DNA from: Bradyrhizobium sp. 138
GTDB lineage: Bacteria; Pseudomonadota; Alphaproteobacteria; Rhizobiales; Xanthobacteraceae
Assembly (NCBI RefSeq): GCF_023074075.1
Contig: NZ_JADPKT010000007.1
Span: forward strand, 186,001-250,000
Direction of reading: 5' to 3'
Length of the DNA: 64,000 bases
How positions within the stretch are numbered: position 1 is the stretch's first letter; every line of letters starts with the position of its first letter. The translations under genes were made by a program, and so were the position numbers. Positions 17,559 to 27,425 of the stretch are shown here, in pieces. Below the pieces are notes generated by a model. The model did no database searches. It had not been told where the DNA came from and was given only the letters and a program-made list of their open reading frames with translations.

Positions 17559-19841
17559 CTATCCATTAACACGTTCGACTTTGGCGACGACCGCCTTCGC
17601 GCGCAGCTGGGCCAGGATCGCGCTCAGATGCTTCAAATCGTAGACTTCGAGATCGATCGTCGTCTCCGTGAAATCAGGTGAGCGGCGCTGCATGCTGATG
17701 TTGTCGATGTTGCCGTCGTGCTCGGCGATCACGGTCGCGATCTGCGCCAGCGCGCCGGGCTCGTTGACGTTCTCGACCTTGATACGGGCCGGGAAGCGCT
17801 GCGGCGCGGAGTCCTCGATGTCCCAGCGGACGTCGAGCCAGCGCTCCGGCTCCTCCTCGAAATCCTTCAGGGCCGGCGCCTGGATCGGATAGATCGTGAT
17901 GCCCTCGCCCGGCGTGACGATGCCGACGATGCGATCGCCCGGCACGGCGCCGCCGTTCGGGGCGAACTTCACCGGCAGGTCGGAATTGATGCCGCGGATC
18001 GGAATGGCGACCGGGCTGCGCGGCTCCGTGGACTTCTCCTTGAGCTTGGCGGCAAGCCCCTTCTTGGCGCCGTAGCGCGCGATGCGCTCCTCCTTGTAGT
18101 CGGGGTACATCGCACGCGCGACGTGGGAGGCCTTGATCTCGCCGCGCCCCACAGCGGCCATCACGTCCTCGATCGAAGTGCGCGCGAGCCGCGGCAGCGC
18201 GCCCTTGAGCTTGTCGTCGGCATAGTCGATCTTGGCGCGCTCGAACAGGCGCTCGACGATGCGCCGGCCGAGACCGGCATATTGATCGCGCACGGCGGTG
18301 CGCGTGGCGCGGCGGATTGCGGCGCGCGCCTTGCCGGTGACCGCAAGCGTTTCCCAGGCCGAGGGCGGTGCCGATTGCGCTTCCGAGGTCAGCACCTCGA
18401 CCTCGTCGCCGTTCTGAAGCTCCGAGGACAGCGGCGCGAACTGGCCGTTGATCTTGCAGCCGACCGCGCTGTTGCCGACGTCGGTATGCACGGCATAGGC
18501 GAAGTCGATCACGTTGGCGTGGCGCGGCAGCGCGATCAGCTTGCCTTTCGGGGTAAAGCAGAACACCTGGTCGTGGAACAGCTCGAGCTTGGTGTGCTCG
18601 AGAAATTCCTCCGGGTTGGCGCTCTCCGAGAGGATGCCGATGGTGTGGCGCAGCCAGGCGAACGCGTTCGACTCGCGCTTGAGGAATTCGGTCGGCGATC
18701 CCACGCCCTCCTTGTAGAAGACGTGCGCGGCGATGCCGCGCTCGGCGATCTGGTCCATCGCCTCGGTGCGGATCTGCAGCTCGACGCGCTGGTTGCCGGG
18801 GCCGATCACCGTTGTGTGGATCGAGCGATAGTCGTTCTGCTTCGGCGTCGAGATGTAGTCCTTGAAGCGCCCCGGCACGACCGGCCAGGTGGTGTGGACG
18901 ATGCCGAGCGCGCGATAGCAGGCCTCGATGTCGTTGACGACGAGACGGAAGCCGAAGATGTCGGACAATTGCTCGAAGCCGACCGATTTGCGCTCCATCT
19001 TGGTCCAGATCGAGAACGGCTTCTTGCGACGGCCATAGACCCGCGCCCCCAAGCCTCTGTGGCGCAGATTGTTGGAGAGCTGGTCCTCGATCTCGCCGAT
19101 CAGATTGCGGTTGCGTTCGGCGAGCGCGTCGAGGCGCTGCATCACCACCGAATAGGCTTCGGGATCGAGGGTGCGGAAGGATAAATTCTCCAGCTCCTCG
19201 CGCATTTCCTGCATGCCCATGCGCCCGGCCAGCGGCGCATAGATGTCGAGCGTCTCCTCGGCGATGCGCCTGCGCGATTCCGTCGGCACGAAGTCCAGCG
19301 TGCGCATGTTGTGCAGACGGTCAGCGAGCTTGACCAAGAGCACGCGGACATCGTCGGCAATGGCCAGCAACAATTTGCGCAGGTTCTCGGCCTGCTTGGC
19401 CTCCCGTGACACCAGCTCGAGCCGCTTCAGCTTGGTCAGGCCCTCGACCAGCGCGCCGATCTCCGGCCCGAAGATCTGGTCGATCTCGGCCCGCGTCGCC
19501 TCGGTGTCCTCGATCGTGTCGTGGAGCAGCGCGGCGACGATGGTGGCGTCGTCGAGCTTCAGGTCGGTGAGAATCGCTGCCACTTCGAGCGGGTGCGAGA
19601 AATAGGGATCGCCCGAGGCGCGGGTCTGCGAGCCATGCGCCTTCATGGCATAGACATAGGCGCGGTTCAGCAGGTCTTCGTTGGTGTTGGGATTGTAGGA
19701 CCGGACGCGCTCGACGAGGTCATATTGACGCATCATGCGCGCGCGGGGCTTGGCCGGGCGGGCGACCGGCGCAGTCGGGGCCACGGCAACCGATTCGGTT
19801 GCGGCCTGCATCTGCGTGGATCTGCGGCGCCGATAGACCAT
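17559..19841 (-). CDS. rsh: Bifunctional (p)ppGpp synthetase/hydrolase Rsh
   Basis: A 760-residue stringent-response enzyme that makes and degrades (p)ppGpp. The hydrolase HD domain is intact, with H83 (FSHPLEV), H107-D108 and E111-D112 in ALLHDTIEDTEA. The synthetase domain has RFKDYISTPKQNDYRSIHTTV. The TGS domain (VFCFTPKGKLIALPRHANVIDFAYAVHT) and a C-terminal ACT domain (INVEN-type strand to LEVYDLKHLSAILAQLRA) follow. An N-terminal extension of ~35 residues rich in Ala, Pro and Arg precedes MMRQYDL; a start there is conceivable. It is the only RelA/SpoT homologue in the window, directly downstream of rpoZ as in most alphaproteobacteria. Confidence 0.95.
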   Translation of the reverse strand: MVYRRRRSTQMQAATESVAVAPTAPVARPAKPRARMMRQYDLVERVRSYNPNTNEDLLNRAYVYAMKAHGSQTRASGDPYFSHPLEVAAILTDLKLDDATIVAALLHDTIEDTEATRAEIDQIFGPEIGALVEGLTKLKRLELVSREAKQAENLRKLLLAIADDVRVLLVKLADRLHNMRTLDFVPTESRRRIAEETLDIYAPLAGRMGMQEMREELENLSFRTLDPEAYSVVMQRLDALAERNRNLIGEIEDQLSNNLRHRGLGARVYGRRKKPFSIWTKMERKSVGFEQLSDIFGFRLVVNDIEACYRALGIVHTTWPVVPGRFKDYISTPKQNDYRSIHTTVIGPGNQRVELQIRTEAMDQIAERGIAAHVFYKEGVGSPTEFLKRESNAFAWLRHTIGILSESANPEEFLEHTKLELFHDQVFCFTPKGKLIALPRHANVIDFAYAVHTDVGNSAVGCKINGQFAPLSSELQNGDEVEVLTSEAQSAPPSAWETLAVTGKARAAIRRATRTAVRDQYAGLGRRIVERLFERAKIDYADDKLKGALPRLARTSIEDVMAAVGRGEIKASHVARAMYPDYKEERIARYGAKKGLAAKLKEKSTEPRSPVAIPIRGINSDLPVKFAPNGGAVPGDRIVGIVTPGEGITIYPIQAPALKDFEEEPERWLDVRWDIEDSAPQRFPARIKVENVNEPGALAQIATVIAEHDGNIDNISMQRRSPDFTETTIDLEVYDLKHLSAILAQLRAKAVVAKVERVNG

Positions 19842-19980
19842 GCCGTCCTGCCTTCAAACGGGCCCGAAGCAGCCCGCTGTACACATCTTAGCTCCGATCG
19901 CGTGTGTGTCCGATCAATTCGGTGACAGGACGCATCGCCAGCGACGACGCTATGGTAACCACGAAAACGTCAACAAAAGC

Positions 19981-20008
19981 AAAGGCCCGAACAACCGTTC
20001 GGGCCTTT
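19981..20008 (-). terminator. Intrinsic terminator downstream of rpoZ
   Basis: A perfect 12-bp stem, AAAGGCCCGAAC with GTTCGGGCCTTT, closes a 4-base loop. On the minus strand it is followed by GCTTTTGTTG, a T-rich tail. It separates rpoZ from rsh, so rsh probably has its own promoter in 19842-19980 or depends on read-through. Confidence 0.85.
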
Positions 20009-20046
20009 GATAAGATCACAAGAAGTCGACGATCGCGACGGACGAT

Positions 20047-20439
20047 TTACTCGTCTTCCTCGGGCTGCTCCTCGGGCGGCGCCAGGCCTTCGAGACCCTT
20101 CAGGAGCTCCTCTTCGGTCATGCGCTCGACGGCGACTTCGGTGTCGTCCGCATCGACGCTCGCACCCGCGGAACCGATCAGCGGCACCGTATCCGGCTCG
20201 GGCTCGTCCACCTCGACGAACTTCTGGAGCGAGTGCACCAGCTCCTCGCGAAGGTCCTCAGGCGAGATGGTCGTCTCGGCAATTTCGCGCAAAGACACAA
20301 CAGGGTTCTTGTCGTTATCGCGGTCAACCGTTAGTTGTGAACCGGACGAAATCATGCGGGCACGGTGGGCGGCCAGCAGGACCAAGTCAAACCGGTTGTC
20401 GACCTTGTCGATACAATCTTCTACGGTGACGCGAGCCAT
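20047..20439 (-). CDS. rpoZ: DNA-directed RNA polymerase omega subunit
   Basis: A 130-residue omega subunit that aids RNA polymerase assembly. It has the standard start [20 protein letters not shown], then LLAAHRAR and the [14 protein letters not shown] block. The acidic C-terminal tail ([10 protein letters not shown]) is longer than in E. coli, which is normal for Rhizobiales. Confidence 0.96.
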   Translation of the reverse strand: MARVTVEDCIDKVDNRFDLVLLAAHRARMISSGSQLTVDRDNDKNPVVSLREIAETTISPEDLREELVHSLQKFVEVDEPEPDTVPLIGSAGASVDADDTEVAVERMTEEELLKGLEGLAPPEEQPEEDE

Positions 20440-20769
20440 GGACTATCGCTCCGTTGTGGTTGGGACGAAATATGTGGATGATTGGGGCTAGTTATAGGGG
20501 CCGGGACGATTTCGCAAGGTCAATTTGTGATTTGGCCTCGCCAAACGGCTCTGCTACCCCCACATTGGGGCTGGGAAGGGTGGTTTTCCGGGCTGCCATC
20601 GAGGGCGGCGCCGGGGATATGAAAGTCCGCCATAACTATACCTTGATTGCCCCGACTTCTCCGGATTTGCGGTTTCGACGGGTCTCAGCGGCACTTTAGA
20701 AATGCGCGGCCTGCTGTCGCCGCGCCAACAATAAAACGATCAAACACGAACTCTACGCGAGCAAACTGA
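20440..20769. other. Intergenic region between divergent rpoZ and NYN gene
   Basis: About 330 bp with no convincing ORF. It must hold the promoters for rpoZ (minus) and the NYN-domain gene (plus). I looked for a split tmRNA here because smpB is nearby and found neither the tRNA-like acceptor ends nor a tag frame. Confidence 0.6.
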
Positions 20770-21414
20770 ATGTCACCTTCCTCTACCGACAAGATCGCGC
20801 TCTTCATCGACGGAGCCAATCTCTACGCGACGGCGAAAACTCTGGGCTTCGACATCGATTACAAGCGCTTGCTGAAGGAGTTTCAGAGCCGCGGGACATT
20901 GTTGCGGGCGTTCTACTACACCGCGATCATCGAGGATCAGGAATACTCCTCGATCCGCCCATTGATCGACTGGCTGGACTACAACGGCTACACCGTCGTC
21001 ACCAAGGCGACCAAGGAATTCATCGACGCCTCCGGCCGCCGCAAGGTCAAGGGCAACATGGACATCGAGCTCGCCGTGGATGCCATGGAGCTCGCCGAGC
21101 ATATCGACCAGATGGTGCTGTTCTCCGGTGACGGCGACTTCCGCTCCCTGGTCGAGGCCGTCCAGCGCCGCGGCGTGCGGGTCACCGTGATCTCCACCAT
21201 CGCCAGCCAGCCGCCGATGATCGCCGACGAGCTTCGCCGCCAGGCCGACGTCTTCACCGACCTCGTCGAGCTGCAATCCAAGCTCGGCCGCGACCCGTCC
21301 GAACGCCCTGCCCCGCGCGACCGCGGTGAGCGTGGCGAACGTCACCACGCCCCGCAATTCCTCCAGCGCGCAACCACGATGGCGCCGAGGGGCGATGACG
21401 ACTTCGAGGAGTGA
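20770..21414 (+). CDS. NYN domain (PIN-like) ribonuclease, LabA/DUF88 type
   Basis: A 214-residue cytosolic protein with an N-terminal NYN domain: IALFIDGANLY gives the first acidic residue, KGNMDIELAVDAM the middle pair, and VLFSGDGDFRSLVEAVQRRG the last pair. These are the metal-binding aspartates of PIN-like nucleases. The C-terminal ~45 residues are low-complexity and charged (PSERPAPRDRGERGERHH). Its end overlaps the downstream UDG start by 20 nt. RNA cleavage is inferred from the fold; the target is unknown. Confidence 0.88.
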   Translation: MSPSSTDKIALFIDGANLYATAKTLGFDIDYKRLLKEFQSRGTLLRAFYYTAIIEDQEYSSIRPLIDWLDYNGYTVVTKATKEFIDASGRRKVKGNMDIELAVDAMELAEHIDQMVLFSGDGDFRSLVEAVQRRGVRVTVISTIASQPPMIADELRRQADVFTDLVELQSKLGRDPSERPAPRDRGERGERHHAPQFLQRATTMAPRGDDDFEE

Positions 21415-22069
21415 GGCGGCCCGGTCAAGCCGCCAGCCCTCCACCGTCGTTCCCGACCGCGATTGTCCGTTCTGTCCGCGTCTGGTCGCCTTTCGCGAGG
21501 CGAACCGGGCGCGCGAGCCGTTGTGGCACAATGCGCCGGTCGCGCCCTTCGGCGACATCAGGGCGCGTCTCCTGATCGTCGGTCTCGCGCCGGGGATGCA
21601 GGGCGCCAACCGCACGGGACGGCCATTCACCGGCGATTATGCCGGCGACCTGCTCTACGCCACGCTGCTCGAATACGGGTTTGCTGAGGGTACCTATCAG
21701 GCGCGTCCCGATGACGGCCTGAAGCTGATCGACTGTCGGATCGCCAACGCCGTGCATTGCGTGCCGCCGCAGAACAAGCCGCTGCCGGCCGAGATCAACA
21801 CCTGCCGGCAGTTTCTGGTCGCGAATCTCGAGACGATGCCGAAGCTGCGCGCGATCATCGCGCTCGGGCGAATTGCGCACGACAGCGTGCTCAAGCCGCT
21901 GAAGCTGAAGGCCTCCCAGGCCCCCTTCGGCCATGGCGCCGTGCATCAGGCCGGCCCGTTCAAGCTTTACGACAGCTATCACTGCTCGCGCTACAACACC
22001 AACACGGGCGTGCTGACGGCGGACATGTTCCGGTCGGTGTTCGCGAAGGTGAAGGCGGATCTCGATTAG
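21395..22069 (+). CDS. Uracil-DNA glycosylase, family 5 (UDGb-like), 4Fe-4S
   Basis: A 224-residue base-excision repair glycosylase. Motif 1 is GLAPGMQGANRTGRPFTGD, which places it with UDGb rather than family 4 (GEAPG). Motif 3 is YHCSRYNTNTGVLT. C24 and C27 (CPFC), together with cysteines in AVHCVPP and NTCRQF, fit the 4Fe-4S cluster. ATG 21395 lies inside the end of the NYN gene (20 nt overlap), suggesting coupled translation. It is convergent with the peroxiredoxin gene, overlapping it by 4 nt. Confidence 0.88.
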   Translation: MTTSRSEAARSSRQPSTVVPDRDCPFCPRLVAFREANRAREPLWHNAPVAPFGDIRARLLIVGLAPGMQGANRTGRPFTGDYAGDLLYATLLEYGFAEGTYQARPDDGLKLIDCRIANAVHCVPPQNKPLPAEINTCRQFLVANLETMPKLRAIIALGRIAHDSVLKPLKLKASQAPFGHGAVHQAGPFKLYDSYHCSRYNTNTGVLTADMFRSVFAKVKADLD

Positions 22070-22650
22070 GCGGCCTTTGCCGGATTGGCCTTCAACCAGT
22101 CCAGGACGTCGCCGGCGTTCCGGTCGGGCGGAAAGACCGGGTAAAACACATGCGTGATCCTGGCGTCGTCGATCACAAGGGCAAGGCGCTTGATCAGCGT
22201 CAGGCCTGCGACCTCCATCGTCGGCAGCTTCAGCGCGCGCGTCAGCGCCAGTTTCTCGTCCGACAGCACCGGGAACGGCAGATGCAGCCGTGAGGCCATC
22301 TCGGTCTGGTAGTCGTTGCTCTGGGTCGAGAGGCCGAACACCTGGGCCGCGCCCGCCGCCTTGAGCTCGGCGAACAGGTCGCGAAACGCACAAGTCTGCG
22401 GCGTGCAACCCCGCGCGCCCGGGATCATGTCCCAATCGTCGACCAGCGAGATCTTGCCGGGCTCGCCGGTGCGAGGATAGGCGAACACCACGGTGCGGCC
22501 GCGCAGCGCCGACAGCGTGACCGACCTGTCGTCGGTCGCGCGCAGGCCGATCGGCGGCAGAATCATGCCCTTCAGGTGCGCGGCGCCGCCGTCATCTTCG
22601 GGCGCTGGAATCTTGCTCCAATCGACCTCGAGCAGGTTCCTCTGGGTCAT
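22066..22650 (-). CDS. Peroxiredoxin, BCP/PrxQ-like
   Basis: A 194-residue thiol peroxidase of the AhpC/TSA superfamily. The active site is GCTPQTCAFRD with peroxidatic C82 and a resolving cysteine five residues on (C87), the PrxQ arrangement. VVFAYPRTGEPGK precedes it. It is probably cytosolic, as no signal peptide is seen. It is four bases downstream of smpB on the minus strand. Confidence 0.88.
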   Translation of the reverse strand: MTQRNLLEVDWSKIPAPEDDGGAAHLKGMILPPIGLRATDDRSVTLSALRGRTVVFAYPRTGEPGKISLVDDWDMIPGARGCTPQTCAFRDLFAELKAAGAAQVFGLSTQSNDYQTEMASRLHLPFPVLSDEKLALTRALKLPTMEVAGLTLIKRLALVIDDARITHVFYPVFPPDRNAGDVLDWLKANPAKAA

Positions 22651-22654
22651 CCCG

Positions 22655-23128
22655 CTATCCCCTCGCCCGCATCAGGCGGCCCTTCTCCCGGCTCCAGTCG
22701 CGCTTCTTCTCGGTCTCGCGCTTGTCGTGCAGCTTCTTGCCCTTCGCAACCGCGAGCTGCAGCTTGGCGCGGCCACGCTCGTTGAAATAGAGCTTGAGCG
22801 GGATCAGCGTCATGCCCTCGCGATCGACCGCGCCCATCAGCTTGTTGATCTGCCGGCGATGCAGCAGCAATTTTCGCGGCCGCTTGGGCTCGTGATTGAA
22901 GCGGTTGCCTTGCAGATATTCGGGAATGGTGGCGTTGATCAGCCAGATCTCGCCGTTCTTGGAATCGGCGTAGGATTCCGCAATCGTGCTCTTGCCGTTG
23001 CGGATCGACTTGACCTCGGTGCCGGTCAGCGCAATGCCGGCCTCGATCGTGTCCTCGATCGCATAGTTGAAGCGGGCCTTGCGATTTTCCGCCATGACCT
23101 TGATCGGACGTTCGTTCTTATCGGCCAT
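22655..23128 (-). CDS. smpB: SsrA-binding protein SmpB
   Basis: A 157-residue tmRNA partner required for trans-translation. It shows [40 protein letters not shown] and the basic C-terminal tail [17 protein letters not shown] that enters the mRNA channel. ATG 23128 is chosen over an in-frame TTG at 23137. The tmRNA gene itself is not seen in the window. Confidence 0.96.
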   Translation of the reverse strand: MADKNERPIKVMAENRKARFNYAIEDTIEAGIALTGTEVKSIRNGKSTIAESYADSKNGEIWLINATIPEYLQGNRFNHEPKRPRKLLLHRRQINKLMGAVDREGMTLIPLKLYFNERGRAKLQLAVAKGKKLHDKRETEKKRDWSREKGRLMRARG

Positions 23129-23187
23129 CGCAGACAAACCTGATCAAGATGCGTACGGATTCTAACAGTTCGGATGAAGCGCGCGCG

Positions 23188-23631
23188 TCACTTCTTGAGG
23201 AGATCGCGGATTTCGGTCAGCAGCTCGACCTCGGCGGACGGCTTTGGCGGAGCGGCGGGCGCGGCCTCCTGCTTGCGCTTCAGGGTGTTCATGGCGCGGA
23301 TCACCAGGAACAACACGAAGGCGACGATGATGAAGTTGATCGTCAGCGTGAGGAAGCTGCCCCAAGCAAGGACGGCGCCTTGCTTTTTCGCGTCAGCTAA
23401 GTTGGTGGCGGTGACCGCCTTCGACAAGGGGGTGAAGTAGTTCGAGAAGTCGAGCCCGCCGGTGACGGCGCCGATGATCGGCATGATGACATCGCCGACC
23501 AGCGAATTGACGATGGCGCCGAAGGCCGCGCCGATGATGACGCCGACCGCGAGATCGACGACATTTCCCTTCATGGCGAACTCGCGGAACTCCGTGAGCA
23601 TCCGCCTGCCGCTTTGGTCGATCGCGCTCAT
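23188..23631 (-). CDS. mscL: Large-conductance mechanosensitive channel MscL
   Basis: A 147-residue pentameric membrane channel that opens on hypo-osmotic shock. The first helix is [25 protein letters not shown] (pore-lining). The second is [21 protein letters not shown], and the cytoplasmic helix [14 protein letters not shown] ends the protein. The start is ATG 23631; the internal ATG 23601 would match shorter homologues. Confidence 0.96.
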   Translation of the reverse strand: MSAIDQSGRRMLTEFREFAMKGNVVDLAVGVIIGAAFGAIVNSLVGDVIMPIIGAVTGGLDFSNYFTPLSKAVTATNLADAKKQGAVLAWGSFLTLTINFIIVAFVLFLVIRAMNTLKRKQEAAPAAPPKPSAEVELLTEIRDLLKK

Positions 23632-23657
23632 GAAAGGTCCCCCGAACGGCTAACGCC

Positions 23658-24548
23658 TCAATTCAGCAGACCGGCATGAACCATGGCGGCGCGCACGGCC
23701 AGGCGCGTCGGCTCGGAGACCGGCACCATCGGCAGCCGCAGCGTCTCGTCCAGCTTGCCGAGCAGCGACATCGCATATTTGATCGGCGCCGGATTGCTCT
23801 CGATGAAGAGGTTGTTGTGCAGCGGCATCAGCTTGTCGTGCAGCCTCAAGGCCGTGGCGTGGTCGCCCTTCTGCCAGGCGGTGTGGAACTCCGAGCACAG
23901 GCGCGGCGCGACGTTCGAAGTGACCGAGATGCAGCCGTGGCCGCCATGGGCCATGTAGCCAAGGATGGTGGCGTCCTCGCCCGAGAGCTGGTTGAACTCC
24001 TCGCCCATCGCGGCGCGCTGCTGCGACACGCGCACCATGCTGGCGGTGGCGTCCTTGACGCCGGCGATGTTCTTCAGCTCCCACAGCCGCTTCATGGTGT
24101 CGACCGACATGTCGATCACCGAGCGCGGCGGGATGTTGTAGATGATGATCGGAATCCCGATCGCGTCGTTGATCGCCTTGAAGTGCTGGTAGAGCCCTTC
24201 CTGGGTCGGCTTGTTGTAATAGGGCGTCACGACCAGCACCGCGTCCGCGCCCGCCTTCTCGGCGTGCTGGGAGAGCTCGATCGCCTCCTTGGTCGAGTTG
24301 GAGCCGGCCCCCGCGACGACAGGCACGCGGCCCTTGGCCTCGGCGATGCACCATTCGACCACCTTCTTGTGCTCGTCATGGCTGAGGGTCGGGCTCTCGC
24401 CGGTGGTGCCGACCGGGACCAGACCGTTGGTGCCCTCTGAAATCTGCCAATTGACCAGCGAGCGGAACGCCGCCTCGTCGAGCGAGCCGTTCTTGAACGG
24501 CGTGACCAAGGCGGTGAACGACCCCCGGAATTTCGTCTTGGCTGCCAT
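23658..24548 (-). CDS. dapA: 4-hydroxy-tetrahydrodipicolinate synthase
   Basis: A 296-residue enzyme of lysine and diaminopimelate synthesis, joining pyruvate and aspartate semialdehyde. The Schiff-base lysine is K165 (AGVKDATA); Y138, T48 and T49 (GTTGESPT) and Y111 complete the active site. ATG 24548 has a strong GGAGG Shine-Dalgarno; the upstream extension in the same frame is not supported. Confidence 0.96.
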   Translation of the reverse strand: MAAKTKFRGSFTALVTPFKNGSLDEAAFRSLVNWQISEGTNGLVPVGTTGESPTLSHDEHKKVVEWCIAEAKGRVPVVAGAGSNSTKEAIELSQHAEKAGADAVLVVTPYYNKPTQEGLYQHFKAINDAIGIPIIIYNIPPRSVIDMSVDTMKRLWELKNIAGVKDATASMVRVSQQRAAMGEEFNQLSGEDATILGYMAHGGHGCISVTSNVAPRLCSEFHTAWQKGDHATALRLHDKLMPLHNNLFIESNPAPIKYAMSLLGKLDETLRLPMVPVSEPTRLAVRAAMVHAGLLN

Positions 24549-24772
24549 GGACTTCCTCCGTACGCGGCTATCTCTGAGCAAGCGCCATTCATATCGGGTC
24601 TATCCCGCCGGTAAAAGGCCCGCTTCCGTGTGACGCACCGTTTAGGTCGCGATTTTGCCGCGGTGGTGGTGCAAATCGGCCCGCGGTAAGCGCCTGTTGG
24701 TATTTTGTCCGCATATTCAATCAAATACAGCTAGATCTTGAGCCACTTGACTGATTCGGGGCGACGAAACCC

Positions 24773-27211
24773 GTGACTTCATTCCCTCGCGCCGCTTGGC
24801 GATCCACCGGCCTGGTCGTGTGCCTGATGGCAGGGCTGTCGGTCGGCTGCGCCGCCCTGGCCAAGTCCAATGAGACGTCGGCCGAGACCGCCAAGGACAC
24901 TGCGAAGCCAGCCGCCAAGGACGCTGCGAAGGGCTCATCCAAGGGAACTGGCAAGGAAGCCACGAAGGACGCCGCCAAGGGCGCGAGCAAAGGTGCGACT
25001 AGCGCGCCGGCCAAGGATGCGGCGAAGAAACCAGCCAAGGAGGCTGGCAAGGACGTTGGCAAGAGCGCCGGAAAAGACGCCGCGAAGGACAAGCCCAAGC
25101 CTGCCGCAGCAGCACCTGCGCCGAAGTCACACCCGGCCGCGAGCGGCTCGCCGCCGAAAACGGCCCCCGCGCCAGCCGTGACCGCCACCGTCAGACCTTC
25201 CGCGCCTGCTCCGAAACCCGCCGCCGCCCCGGTGCTGGCTCCGGCGACCCGCCAGCATGCCGCGCCGCGCAAGCCGGTCATACCGGCCGCGATCGCTGCG
25301 ACGTCGTCGACGTCGCAGGGCGACAAGGAGACCCTGGAGAGCGTCATCGAGCTCGTGCGCGCGCGCAAGGGGGGTGAGGCCACGAACGCGAGCGCCAGCA
25401 TCTCGGATCCGGTCGCGCGAAAACTCGCGGAATGGATCATCCTGCGCAGCGAGGACAATGGCGCCACCGTGGAGCGCTACCGCGCCTTCCTCTCCGCCAA
25501 TCCGAGCTGGCCGTCGCAGACCTTCCTGCGCCGGCGCCTCGAAGCTGCGATGTGGGACGACAGGCGCGACGATTCCGTGGCGTGGTCGTGGTTCGCGAAC
25601 GAGTCTCCGATCTCGGCCAAGGGCCGCTTCACGCTCGCCAAGGCGATGCTGGCGCGCGGCGACCGCGCCAATGCCGAACGGCTGGTGCGCGAGGCCTGGC
25701 GCAGCGATCCGATGTCGGAGGACACCGAGAACAACGCGCTCGACCAGTTCGGCGCCCTGCTGACGCCGGGTGACCAGAAGGCGCGGATGGACACCCTGCT
25801 CTACGGTAGCGAGAACGAGGCCGCGCTGCGCGCTGCAAAGCGCCTCGGCGCCGGCTATGTCGCACTCGCCAAGGCCCGCATCGCCGCCGTCAAGAAGGCG
25901 CCAAATGCACGCGCGCTGCTCGACGCGGTGCCGCGCGAGCTGCACAGCGATCCCGGCTTCATCTTCAGCAAGATCCAGCTCCTGCGCCGCGAGGAGAAGT
26001 TCGCCGAAGCCGCCCAGCTCATGCTGTCCGCGCCGAAGGATCCGAACCGGCTCCACAATCTCGACGAATGGTGGATCGAGCGGCGCCTGCTGGCGCGCAA
26101 GATGATCGACACCGAGGAATTCCGCAGCGCCTATCTGATCGCGCGCGATGCGGCGCTGCCCTCGCGCGACATCTACAAGACCGAGCAGGAGTTCACCGCC
26201 GGGTGGATCGCGCTTCGCTTCCTCAACGACCCCGCCGCCGCCGCGCAGCATTTCGCCCGCATCGGGGTCGGCAGCGCCAATCCGACCGCGCTGGCGCGTG
26301 CCGGCTATTGGCAGGGCCGCGCCGCGGAAGCGATGGGCCGCCAGCAGGAGGCGCGCAACGCCTATGCCCGCGCCGCCGAGCAATCGACCAGCTATTACGG
26401 CCAACTCGCCCGCGCCAAGCTCGGCCTTCCCCAGATCGAGCTCAACAGCCAGCCGCGCGGACGCGGCGCCGAACGGCTGGAGATCGTGCGCGCCGCGCAA
26501 CTGCTCTACGAGCTCGACGAGCGCGAGATGGCGATCCCGCTGCTCGCGGACATGGGCGAGAACGGCGACCCCGAGGCGCTTGCCGGTCTCGGCGAACTGA
26601 CCCAGCGCTATAGCGACGCGCGCGGCATGCTGCTGGTCGGCAAGGCCGCGCTCAACCGCGGCCTGCCCTTCGACTTCTACGCCTACCCCGTCAACGGCAT
26701 TCCGCAGTTCACGCCGATCGGCCCCGAGGTCGAGCGCAGCATCGTCTACGCGATCGCCCGGCAGGAAAGCGCGTTCAATCCCAAGGTGGTCTCGCCGGCA
26801 CAAGCCTACGGGCTGATGCAGGTGACACCGGACGCCGCGCGCTATGTCTGCAAGCGGCACGGCGCGAATTACGATCTGGGCCGGCTGAAGAACGATTCGG
26901 TCTATAACGCCACGCTCGGCTCGGCCGAGCTCGGCGGACTGCTCGAGGATTACCGCGGCTCCTACATCATGACCTTTGCCGCCTACAATGCCGGCCGCGG
27001 CAGTGTGAAGAAGTGGATCGACCGCTACGGCGACCCGCGCGACCCGAAGGTCGACGCGGTCGATTGGGTCGAGCTGATTCCGTTCTCGGAGACGCGCAAT
27101 TACGTGCAGCGGATCATGGAAAACCTTCAGGTCTACCGCGCCCGCTTCGGCGGCGGCTCGCGGTTGCAGATCGAGGCCGATTTGCGCCGCGGCGCCGGCA
27201 GCGTGGAGTAA
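24773..27211 (+). CDS. slt: Soluble lytic murein transglycosylase with lysine/alanine-rich N-terminal domain
   Basis: An 812-residue peptidoglycan-cleaving enzyme. A leader (residues ~1-30) precedes a low-complexity stretch to about residue 150, made of AKDAAK- and AKEAGK-like units followed by Ala/Pro-rich sequence. The helical superhelix (residues ~190-620) resembles the Slt70 U-domain. The C-terminal catalytic domain has E665 in ARQESAFNP, then AYGLMQVTPDAA and FAAYNAGRGSVKKWI. The start is GTG 24773. The leader suggests periplasmic or lipid-anchored location (SVGC is a weak lipobox). The basic domain may bind anionic wall or DNA; that is inference. Confidence 0.92.
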   Translation: MTSFPRAAWRSTGLVVCLMAGLSVGCAALAKSNETSAETAKDTAKPAAKDAAKGSSKGTGKEATKDAAKGASKGATSAPAKDAAKKPAKEAGKDVGKSAGKDAAKDKPKPAAAAPAPKSHPAASGSPPKTAPAPAVTATVRPSAPAPKPAAAPVLAPATRQHAAPRKPVIPAAIAATSSTSQGDKETLESVIELVRARKGGEATNASASISDPVARKLAEWIILRSEDNGATVERYRAFLSANPSWPSQTFLRRRLEAAMWDDRRDDSVAWSWFANESPISAKGRFTLAKAMLARGDRANAERLVREAWRSDPMSEDTENNALDQFGALLTPGDQKARMDTLLYGSENEAALRAAKRLGAGYVALAKARIAAVKKAPNARALLDAVPRELHSDPGFIFSKIQLLRREEKFAEAAQLMLSAPKDPNRLHNLDEWWIERRLLARKMIDTEEFRSAYLIARDAALPSRDIYKTEQEFTAGWIALRFLNDPAAAAQHFARIGVGSANPTALARAGYWQGRAAEAMGRQQEARNAYARAAEQSTSYYGQLARAKLGLPQIELNSQPRGRGAERLEIVRAAQLLYELDEREMAIPLLADMGENGDPEALAGLGELTQRYSDARGMLLVGKAALNRGLPFDFYAYPVNGIPQFTPIGPEVERSIVYAIARQESAFNPKVVSPAQAYGLMQVTPDAARYVCKRHGANYDLGRLKNDSVYNATLGSAELGGLLEDYRGSYIMTFAAYNAGRGSVKKWIDRYGDPRDPKVDAVDWVELIPFSETRNYVQRIMENLQVYRARFGGGSRLQIEADLRRGAGSVE

Positions 27212-27425
27212 GATGGGTCGGTGAAGCCGATCCTGCCCTGGGCCGTGGCCGGGGGCTTCGGCAAAATTCCATTACGCTGCCGGCCGCATGGCGATAGAAC
27301 TGGAACAAGCATTGCCGCTGATCGGCTGGTGGGCTGCGGTCTGAACCCAACCTATGCCTTCCTGAAGCGTGCATCCCAATCGCATCGCGCTCTAGACCCC
27401 GCGCCTTGAGCTCAGGATTCGATCC

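Noticed and set aside
20440..20769. Possible tmRNA (ssrA) near smpB and rpoZ
   Set aside because: Looked for the GGATTCGAC-like 5' half, the T-arm with CCA and a tag frame; none was found here or beside smpB.
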